Origin: Bradyrhizobium sp. 170
GTDB taxonomy: Bacteria; Pseudomonadota; Alphaproteobacteria; Rhizobiales; Xanthobacteraceae
Assembly: GCF_023101085.1 (NCBI RefSeq)
Contig: NZ_CP064703.1
Location: 6,448,001 to 6,512,000 of the forward strand
DNA: 64,000 nucleotides
Direction: 5' to 3'
Made by a program: the position numbers and the translations under genes. The first letter of the stretch is position 1, and each line of letters starts with the position of its first letter. Below the pieces are notes generated by a model. It did no database searches and had not been told where the DNA came from. It saw only the letters and a program-made list of their open reading frames with translations. This document shows positions 54,812 to 64,000 of this stretch, piece after piece.

Positions 54812-55177
54812 ATGACGACGTTGTTCACATCAGACCACGAATGGCTCCGCATCGAGGGCGATGTCGCCACCATCGGCGTCACCGACTATGCGCAGTCGCA
54901 GCTCGGCGACGTCGTGTTCGTCGAACTGCCCAAGGTCGGCCGAGCCTTGAAGAAGGCCGAAGCCGCCGCCGTGGTCGAATCGGTCAAGGCCGCCTCCGAC
55001 GTCTATGCGCCGATCACGGGCGAGGTCCTCGAGGTCAACGAGGCGCTCGCCGCCGAGCCCGCGCTGGTGAATTCCGACGCCGGCGGCAAGGCATGGTTCT
55101 TCAAGCTCAGGATTGCGGACAAAAGCGAACTCGGCGGCCTGATGGATGAAGCCGCTTACAAGGCACATACGGCGTGA
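54812..55177 (+). CDS. gcvH: glycine cleavage H protein
   Basis: 121 aa, ATG at 54812 with AGAGGACG upstream. It is the lipoyl carrier of the glycine cleavage system. The lipoylated Lys is in [40 protein letters not shown] and [20 protein letters not shown] precede it. It begins 18 bp after the gcvT stop. A palindromic repeat separates it from gcvP. Confidence 0.97.
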   Translation: MTTLFTSDHEWLRIEGDVATIGVTDYAQSQLGDVVFVELPKVGRALKKAEAAAVVESVKAASDVYAPITGEVLEVNEALAAEPALVNSDAGGKAWFFKLRIADKSELGGLMDEAAYKAHTA

Positions 55178-55210
55178 GGCGATGAACCGCTTTACGACCA
55201 CACACTCACT

Positions 55211-55310
55211 GTCATCGTCCGCGAAGGCGGACGATCCAGTACGCCGGGAATTCACGGTTCAATCGCTGAATTCCCGGCGTACTGGATGCCCCGCCTTCGC
55301 GGGGCATGAC
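55211..55310. repeat. palindromic dispersed repeat between gcvH and gcvP
   Basis: GTCATCGTCCGCGAAGGCGG on the left and CCGCCTTCGCGGGGCATGAC on the right pair, and ATCCAGTACGCCGGGAATTC pairs with GAATTCCCGGCGTACTGGAT inside. It forms a long hairpin within the operon, starting 33 bp after the gcvH stop. It may allow different levels of H- and P-protein. Confidence 0.85.
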
Positions 55311-55350
55311 GAGGAATGCGGGTATGACGAGCAATATTGAGGAAAGACCC

Positions 55351-58218
<2,868 letters not shown>

Positions 58219-58225
58219 CGCACGC

Positions 58226-58316
58226 GTAGGATGGGTAGAGCGAAAGCGAAACCCATCGCGGTCATCATCGCAGGTGCGGCACGATGATGGGCTTCGCTGC
58301 GCTCTACCCATCCTAC
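58226..58316. repeat. palindromic dispersed repeat after gcvP
   Basis: GTAGGATGGGTAGAGCGAAA on the left pairs with GCTCTACCCATCCTAC on the right, with a second pair AACCCATC/GATGGGC inside. It sits between the convergent gcvP and DUF1835-like genes, 8 bp and 11 bp from the two stops, and probably terminates both. Confidence 0.85.
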
Positions 58317-58326
58317 ACTCATCCCG

Positions 58327-59310
58327 CTACGGCACGAGCAGGACGGGGTCCCAGCGCCACAGCCGGTCATTGGTGAGCCTAGTGCCACCCCACCAGCGAT
58401 CGATCGGGTTATGCCGGCTGAAATCTTCGGTGCCGGCCAAAATTGCCTTGCCGAGCGCGGTGAGCGATAGCCGGCTTTCCTTGTATCGCTCGAATCGCTC
58501 ACGCTCATCGTGCAACTCCAGCGTGAACGGCCACTCCGCGAGGCCTGACACCGCGGGCATCGGGGCAAGCGCAAGCCCTTCCAGGAGAGCACCAGCTTCC
58601 CAATAGCCGAACACGCGGCGCTGAAAGCGCTGCTTGAAATGGGGAAACACCTCGAACGGATGCTCGTAGCCCGCCGCGATCAATTCCAGAATTCGCAGTT
58701 CGGACGCGCCAAGCCCGGTTGCGCGACCGGGAAGCTCTTCGAGCATTTCCAGAACGCATCGCCGAAGCTGCGGCAAGATGCTCAGATCCCTGCTCAGCAG
58801 GTTGAACCACGCATGTGGCGTCGGTGCCCGGAAGGCCTGCCACGCAAGGCTTGCGATCTCAAGATGGTCATCGGTGATGGCGACGCCCATGAACTTCGAT
58901 TTGGCGAGACGCGCTGGCTCTGCCTCGCCGAGAGAGGCATCCACGTGTCGCAAAATTATCCTTAAGGTTTTCGCCCGCGGGCCGAGATAATCCAATAGCC
59001 AGATCAATACCAGTTGGGCGTTCGGCTCGGTTTCCATCCAGAGTTCGACCGTTTCGCAACGTTCGCAAGCCTCGATTAACCCGAGATCCCTGAAGCCGAA
59101 TAGCTGACGGCGCTGCCGGGGCTCAGAATAGAGCCAACTCGAGTCCGGTCCTTGCGTTGTCCTTTCTTCCAAAAATGCTGCAAGCTCCGCATCGGAACGC
59201 GGCGCCCCCCAAACCATCCGAAGCTCGAGGGCAATCACCAGATCGGCAAGACCGGCCGATACAACGCAGCCCGCACTTGAGGAATCTGACGTCAGGATCA
59301 AACGCGTCAC
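58327..59310 (-). CDS. hypothetical protein, DUF1835-like (tandem paralogue 1)
   Basis: 327 aa, no signal peptide. The protein has four recognisable parts: LILTSDSSSAGCVVSAGLAD at the N-terminus, ETVELWMETEPNAQLVLIWL in the middle, LASLAWQAFRAPTPHAWFNL-like helices, and the C-terminal FSRHNPIDRWWGGTRLTNDR followed by LWRWDPVLL. The last block recalls DUF1835-type proteins, but the match is from memory. It overlaps the next gene by 4 bp (ATGA), so the two are translationally coupled. The pair is the product of tandem duplication. Confidence 0.7.
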   Translation of the reverse strand: MTRLILTSDSSSAGCVVSAGLADLVIALELRMVWGAPRSDAELAAFLEERTTQGPDSSWLYSEPRQRRQLFGFRDLGLIEACERCETVELWMETEPNAQLVLIWLLDYLGPRAKTLRIILRHVDASLGEAEPARLAKSKFMGVAITDDHLEIASLAWQAFRAPTPHAWFNLLSRDLSILPQLRRCVLEMLEELPGRATGLGASELRILELIAAGYEHPFEVFPHFKQRFQRRVFGYWEAGALLEGLALAPMPAVSGLAEWPFTLELHDERERFERYKESRLSLTALGKAILAGTEDFSRHNPIDRWWGGTRLTNDRLWRWDPVLLVP

Positions 59311-60320
59311 GGTACGCCTCGTTCAGACTTGCGGGAGGGCTTGATCAGCGCCGGATTCCAGTGCCACAGATTATCGTTGGTCAGGTGCGTGCCGCCCCAC
59401 CAGCGGTCGATTGGATTGTGCCGGCTGAAGTCTTCCTTGTGGGCGAGAACAGCCTTGCCGAATTCGGTGAGCGACAGCCGGCTGCGCAGGTAGGCCGGGT
59501 GCCGGTCTCGCAAATTTTTGCGGTCGAGCGTACGCAGTTCCTCGTCGAGGCCCGCCACGGCCGGTTGGGGCCCGAACGCCAGCCCATCCAGCAAGTAGCC
59601 GTATTCCCACTCGCCGAAGATGCGGGTTTGGCGCAGTTGGTAGAAATGGAAGAGCGCATTTGTGAGCGAGTATCCCCGCGCGATCAGTTCGAGCATCCGC
59701 ATTTCCGTAGCGCCAAGCCCGGTCGAACTTGACGGCAGTTCTTCGAGCAGATCGATCAGGACGGGCCTGAGAAGCGGCAAGGCACTCAAATCCTTGCCGA
59801 GCAGATCGAAGCAGGCCTCGGGCGTCGGCGCCCGATAGGCCTGCCAGGCCGCGCTTGCCGTCTCAAGTTCCTTGTCAGTGACATCGACAACCACCGGCCG
59901 CCACCTGCCGAGCTGCGTAAGCTCAATCATCGCGAGGTCAATCAGACAAAATTTCAACTTGGCGATCGTCTTTGGATAAGACCGGAAATAATCGAGCAGC
60001 CAGACCAGGCTCAACTGAGCATTGGGTTGTACGTCGAACCATAGTTCGACGGCCTCGTAGTGCTGACAGAATTCAGCCAGGCTGAGATTCCTGCGACGCC
60101 TGTTCTTGCTCTGATTCAATCGGCTGACAAAGTCCGACCAATGACGCCCGCGTTTGACATCGGGTGTGCGCGGGCCGAGGTAGGTTGCGAGTTCATCCGG
60201 CGAAGGCAACTCTCCCCAGCCGAAACGAAAGAAGGAATCAACCGCAAGATCGGCGAATTCCGAGCTGGTGAATTCCGGGATCGACCAGCCGGTCAGGATC
60301 AGAGGCTTCATCGCACTCAT
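59307..60320 (-). CDS. hypothetical protein, DUF1835-like (tandem paralogue 2)
   Basis: 337 aa. It aligns over its full length with the downstream gene: EAVELWFDVQPNAQLSLVWL, DYFRSYPKTIAKLKFCLIDL, ASAAWQAYRAPTPEACFDLL, ELPSSSTGLGATEMRMLELI and FSRHNPIDRWWGGTHLTNDN. The WQAYRAPTPEA and RHNPIDRWWGGT segments are the most conserved. The protein is cytoplasmic by appearance, with a cluster of acidic and aromatic residues. It lies 100 bp after recA on the same strand, separated by a short gap, so co-transcription with recA is possible but not shown. Confidence 0.7.
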   Translation of the reverse strand: MSAMKPLILTGWSIPEFTSSEFADLAVDSFFRFGWGELPSPDELATYLGPRTPDVKRGRHWSDFVSRLNQSKNRRRRNLSLAEFCQHYEAVELWFDVQPNAQLSLVWLLDYFRSYPKTIAKLKFCLIDLAMIELTQLGRWRPVVVDVTDKELETASAAWQAYRAPTPEACFDLLGKDLSALPLLRPVLIDLLEELPSSSTGLGATEMRMLELIARGYSLTNALFHFYQLRQTRIFGEWEYGYLLDGLAFGPQPAVAGLDEELRTLDRKNLRDRHPAYLRSRLSLTEFGKAVLAHKEDFSRHNPIDRWWGGTHLTNDNLWHWNPALIKPSRKSERGVP

Positions 60321-60420
60321 CCACTACACAACAAAACGGGCGCTGAAGACGTCGGCAACTCAACGTCTACAACACCCGTCCGTCCGTTTCAGGCCTTAAC
60401 CCCTGAAGCGTTTCTGAAGC

Positions 60421-61509
<1,089 letters not shown>

Positions 61510-61624
61510 AATACGTGCTCCTTATGGCGGGGATTCGCGAGCGGGACAAACGGGCGGTGGCAGGTTTTGGATTCGATTTCGGGATTCGTTGGCGTATAGG
61601 AATTTCGTACCACGTTTGTTCTAT

Positions 61625-61639
61625 GTTCGCAATATGTTC
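61625..61639. promoter_or_regulatory. LexA box (alphaproteobacterial SOS box)
   Basis: GTTCGCAATATGTTC matches the direct-repeat consensus GTTC-N7-GTTC of alphaproteobacterial LexA. It is 116 bp upstream of the recA start, in the promoter region. An additional GTTC lies at 61618-61621. Confidence 0.88.
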
Positions 61640-61743
61640 TTTTCCCGCGAAGGGTGCGCTGGCCTGTTTCGAACCCTGGTGGCCGGTTTTGAAGTTAACG
61701 GTGGCCTAATTCACAGCCTCGCAACAAGATGGAGGCAACGCCC

Positions 61744-61938
61744 ATGGCGTCTCTCTCAACCAGGAGTTTCATCGCAGGTTCGACAATCTGTATGGCTTTT
61801 GCAGCTTTGAATGGAGCCGCCTTGGCGGAGTCGCTGGGTTTATCAATGCCGCGCCGCCGTCCGCGCGGAAATGAAGGGGCCCGATTGCCGGATGCCGATA
61901 CCCCCGAACCCGACGAGCCACTGCAATATACCCTCTAA
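61744..61938 (+). CDS. small exported protein
   Basis: 64 aa from the ATG at 61744 (GGAGG nine bases upstream). The first 25 residues are a good signal peptide (RSFIAGSTICMAFAALNGAA, cleavage near LAES). The mature part is short and disordered: GLSMPRRRPRGNEGARLPDA then TPEPDEPLQYTL. No family is recognised. An overlapping frame (61811-62005) also codes a plausible 64-aa peptide, so the exact reading frame needs confirmation. Confidence 0.5.
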   Translation: MASLSTRSFIAGSTICMAFAALNGAALAESLGLSMPRRRPRGNEGARLPDADTPEPDEPLQYTL

Positions 61939-61954
61939 CGCGGAGGTCGAGGTT

Positions 61955-62005
61955 ATGGACAATAAAATCAATGAATGCGTCAAGCGGGGTGGTCCGGGAC
62001 GATAA
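61955..62005 (+). CDS. possible 16-aa micro-ORF
   Basis: ATG at 61955 has a strong CGGAGG at a spacing of eight. It encodes MDNKINECVKRGGPGR and ends in TAA at 62003-62005. It may be the end of a longer frame starting at 61811, or a leader peptide before the hairpin at 62033. Confidence 0.3.
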   Translation: MDNKINECVKRGGPGR

Positions 62006-62032
62006 GCAAGAACGAGATCATGATGGAGGTCT

Positions 62033-62058
62033 AGAGGCCGCCTCAGTTGGCGGCCTCT
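62033..62058. terminator. hairpin AGAGGCCGCC / GGCGGCCTCT
   Basis: A perfect 10-bp stem with a six-base loop (TCAGTT) lies about 30 bp after the micro-ORF stop. The run after it is TTGGTACTGG, so the U tract is short. The same stem sequence recurs at 49538 and 62769. Confidence 0.6.
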
Positions 62059-62146
62059 TGGTACTGGCCTGTTGGTATTGGCCTGGGGCGATGGCCGGTT
62101 TTTCATCTGCGAATGGCCTGTTTCCGGCCAGTACTCAGGCCCATGA

Positions 62147-62272
62147 TCACGAAAACAGAAAGACCCCGATCAGCAAACCTGCTGCAAATGCCCAGAGGCC
62201 TAGCGTGCAGGCCGAAACAATGCGGACGAGAATACGGAGGTCCTGCGGGATCTCGTGGGATCGATCCATCAT
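62147..62272 (-). CDS. small single-span membrane protein
   Basis: 41 aa from the ATG at 62272 (GGGGGACGG upstream). It starts MMDRSHEIPQDLRILVRIVS and continues into one membrane segment (TLGLWAFAAGLLIGVFLF). It is a typical short inner-membrane peptide. The stop lies at 62147. Function unknown. Confidence 0.45.
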   Translation of the reverse strand: MMDRSHEIPQDLRILVRIVSACTLGLWAFAAGLLIGVFLFS

Positions 62273-62582
62273 TGCAGCCGTCCCCCTGCGCAGCATTTGC
62301 TGGGGCCGTCCTTTATGGCCGGGCGGCATCCCGGCCGCCCGACCCACGCATTAAATCCTAATTCGGGCCCCGTCTGTCCGGCTTCCGACATTGTCGTTTT
62401 CGGTGGCCTGATTTGAATTGGCGAGTGGCCGGACTGACGCCGCAACCGGCAGCGTGCCCGCCCGGACACAGGCCCCACCTTGAGTTCACTTTTGTACCGT
62501 TCCCCCCGGAACGGATTCCGCCGCAGTGCGTAATTGCATCGGGCGCGGCGGACAGTAACGGGTAGTAACGGGGAACCAGATT
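62273..62582. other. gene-free stretch
   Basis: 310 bp between two small divergent genes. It contains no open frame with a ribosome site, no hairpin terminator and no repeat that I can recognise. It should hold both promoters. Confidence 0.4.
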
Positions 62583-62762
62583 GTGCCGGGCAAAAAATAT
62601 CTAACGGAACAAGCGGCAACCTTCCTGAAGTTTGCAATGGCCACCACGGATCCGGACGTCGCCGCGGGCTTTCTCGACAAGGCCGCCGACCTTTCGGCCA
62701 GGAGTGAAGAGGCGCCGGATGCCAGCCCCCGGCCGCCTGATGTAGAGCAGCCGGAAAGCTAG
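62583..62762 (+). CDS. small hypothetical protein (59 aa)
   Basis: GTG at 62583 with GGGGAACCAG upstream. It encodes VPGKKYLTEQAATFLKFAMA, then TTDPDVAAGFLDKAADLSAR and a Pro/Glu-rich end. The core is two amphipathic helices joined by TTDPDVAA, a pattern that I associate with small Bradyrhizobium proteins. It ends 6 bp before a strong terminator, which supports a real gene. Confidence 0.6.
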   Translation: MPGKKYLTEQAATFLKFAMATTDPDVAAGFLDKAADLSARSEEAPDASPRPPDVEQPES

Positions 62763-62768
62763 CTCTCG

Positions 62769-62804
62769 CGATGAGGCCGCCAACGAGCGGCCTCATCGTT
62801 TTAT
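62769..62804 (+). terminator. rho-independent terminator
   Basis: A 12-bp perfect stem CGATGAGGCCGC (62769-62780) and GCGGCCTCATCG (62787-62798), followed by TTTTATC. It lies just after the 59-aa ORF. Confidence 0.85.
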
Positions 62805-63250
62805 CGGTCCATCTGCAAGTCGAGGCGTGGGTGACGTCGCTTACAATTTTAGGCGTGCTTGCAGTTTCGCCTGAACCGTCCGTCAAGACGCGCACGCTAT
62901 GTCTTACGGCATGCACACACAGGTTGCCTTCACCCCCGAACCCATCCTGCCGATACTTCAGCAGCTTGGCGCCGATCTCCTCACACGGCTCTTGAGCCTC
63001 AACCGCACCCCCGGAGCCCTCGCGGGTGCCGCAGCCGGTCCGGCCGGACGCGCCGTCGAGACCCCATATGCCGCCGCGGCAGCCTTATCCGACGCGCCAG
63101 GAATAGGAGGCCGCAAAGCCGCTGGCGACCTTGGTCTTGAGCACTCACCGGCTCGGCCAAGCGCTCCGACGGCGCGCGATCCCTCACACCTGCAGCGGTT
63201 ACGCAGCTTCCTGCATTCGCGATTCCGCCGATTGATCCGACAAGGTTCAG
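62805..63250. other. gene-free stretch
   Basis: About 450 bp. The open frames on both strands (62899-63318 plus, 62999-63328 minus) have no ribosome sites and no domain character and look like GC-driven shadows. Nothing else was seen. Confidence 0.4.
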
Positions 63251-63352
63251 ATGTGCATGGCCGCGAAGGCGCAGTGCATGAAGACCGGCGTTCATGTCGG
63301 TCCCTATGGTCCCTATAGCGGCAGGCATTACGCCGGCATGACACGGATGTAG
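63251..63352 (+). pseudogene. possible remnant of a small exported Cys-rich protein
   Basis: A 33-aa frame begins at the ATG at 63251 and ends in TAG at 63350-63352: MCMAAKAQCMKTGVHVGPYG then PYSGRHYAGMTRM. The segment QCMKTGxxxGPxSGRxxAGM looks like the C-terminal part of a small secreted family known in this lineage. No signal peptide is in frame upstream (a TGA lies 18 bp before). It is probably the 3' part of a decayed gene. Confidence 0.3.
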
Positions 63353-63806
63353 CGGGCCGGCCCGCCACAGCCAAACGACCCCGCCGCATGGGGCTATGCA
63401 GCGAGGTCGCCGATGACGGGGGAAATCTGGAGGACCACCCCGCCCTCGCGAGCAGATACGGCCGCTGCAAGGCCCCGTTTCAGCGTGCTAATCGCCCGGC
63501 AAATTCGTCTCGGGCCGCGTTGAACCTTTTTCATTCCGCCCAGACAAAACCTTGCCTGGGACATTGCATCACTCGGGGAATAGGCCTGCGCCGCCAAGCG
63601 ACCATACTCCGCTTGCGCGGCGCAGTGCTTTTCAGCAGGGGCGGAAGCAGGGCCGGCGCGGGAATTCGGACGCGCCCGCGGGGTTGAAACGCATACCGCG
63701 CGAGGATTTCTGCCGTGCCGACCGCGCGCGGCAAATCTATTGTAAGCGGATGGAATATGGAACTTTGCGGTTCCACTCCCGTTAAGCAGAGGATGCGGGA
63801 GATTCC
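63353..63806. other. gene-free stretch
   Basis: About 450 bp between the remnant and the last small gene. The minus-strand open frame 63531-63872 is a shadow with no ribosome site. No repeat or terminator stands out. Confidence 0.4.
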
Positions 63807-63998
63807 ATGAATCACAAAGGCGTAGAATATAACCTGACCAGGTCTGAAACCCCGGGGTTCTGGCAATGGCAATTTCGGATCGGCGACCTGGTCAGGTCGG
63901 GAAATACTGAGGCGCGGCTTGCCCTGTTGGCCGTGCGCCGCGTCCAGTTAAGGATCGATCGCGAGCTGAAGCACGCAGCGCGCCAACTAACGTCCTGA
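63807..63998 (+). CDS. small hypothetical protein (63 aa)
   Basis: ATG at 63807. MNHKGVEYNLTRSETPGFWQ then WQFRIGDLVRSGNTEARLAL and LAVRRVQLRIDRELKHAARQ, with no signal peptide. The layout of a beta-hairpin with F-x-I-G-D-x-V-x-x-G, followed by a basic helix, recalls a short family of Bradyrhizobium proteins of unknown function. Ribosome site weak (GCGGGAGATTCC upstream). It ends 2 bp before the window end. Confidence 0.6.
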   Translation: MNHKGVEYNLTRSETPGFWQWQFRIGDLVRSGNTEARLALLAVRRVQLRIDRELKHAARQLTS

Positions 63999-64000
63999 TT

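Noticed and set aside
62899..63318. A 139-aa plus-strand frame in the last kilobase
   Set aside because: No ribosome site, low-complexity Ala/Arg composition, and an equally long frame on the other strand.

Overview
The window comes from a GC-rich alphaproteobacterial chromosome, most likely the Bradyrhizobium/Rhodopseudomonas lineage (Nitrobacteraceae). I infer this from the GTTC-N7-GTTC SOS box upstream of recA, an F1-ATPase-inhibitor-type DUF1476 gene, several small secreted families that I associate with Bradyrhizobium, frequent GTG starts, and long palindromic dispersed repeats between genes. No rRNA, tRNA, CRISPR array, transposase or prophage was seen. The assignment rests on reading, not on a database search.

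Layout. 1-4.6 kb: the end of a GH1 beta-glucosidase, two tandem class-C-type serine hydrolases, a membrane protein, a macro-domain protein and a CGFS monothiol glutaredoxin. 4.9-7.1 kb: egtB-egtD for ergothioneine. 7.2-11.4 kb: small hypotheticals, LtrA, BolA, DUF427 and an acyltransferase. 11.4-23.5 kb: de novo purine genes purL, purQ, purS and purC, interrupted by two paralogous envelope proteins, a 40-aa ORF and a TctC-type binding protein. A lower-GC orphan Mrr-like nuclease, a hotdog thioesterase, a DMT permease and a TPR protein lie between purL and the rest. 23.8-26.2 kb: DUF1476, then a divergent LysR/PEP-mutase-like pair framed by two inverted copies of one dispersed repeat.

26.2-32.2 kb is the most informative region. 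An ABC transporter (Tat-exported binding protein, permease, ATPase) and cyanase form one leftward operon. It is preceded by a textbook sigma-54 promoter and three repeated 12-bp sites, and is divergent from a PAS/AAA+/Fis sigma-54 activator. The sequence therefore shows a complete enhancer-driven cyanate or nitrate-type uptake and degradation circuit.

33-41 kb: envelope proteins, a GNAT protein, and a TetR-flanked OsmC / acyl-CoA-dehydrogenase-like / sulfurtransferase operon in which OsmC is frameshifted. A DUF2182-DUF1326 pair and a TrmJ methyltransferase fused to a decayed DUF559 nuclease domain follow. 41-46 kb: a hydrolase-membrane fusion, icd, and two DUF3455 genes that arose by a tandem duplication which carried a piece of the icd 3' end. 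46-50.3 kb: DUF2270, a proline-rich coiled-coil protein, an RlpA-like protein, small secreted proteins and a pseudogene. 50.5-61.6 kb: alaS, a tandem glycine riboswitch driving gcvT-gcvH-gcvP, two tandem paralogous proteins of unknown function, and recA with its LexA box. 61.7-64 kb: several very small ORFs with hairpin terminators.

Gene order is mostly housekeeping with accessory insertions. The best candidates for undescribed biology are the sigma-54 cyanase circuit, the insertion in the pur operon that carries a copy of the purQ start, and several visible duplication or slippage scars.
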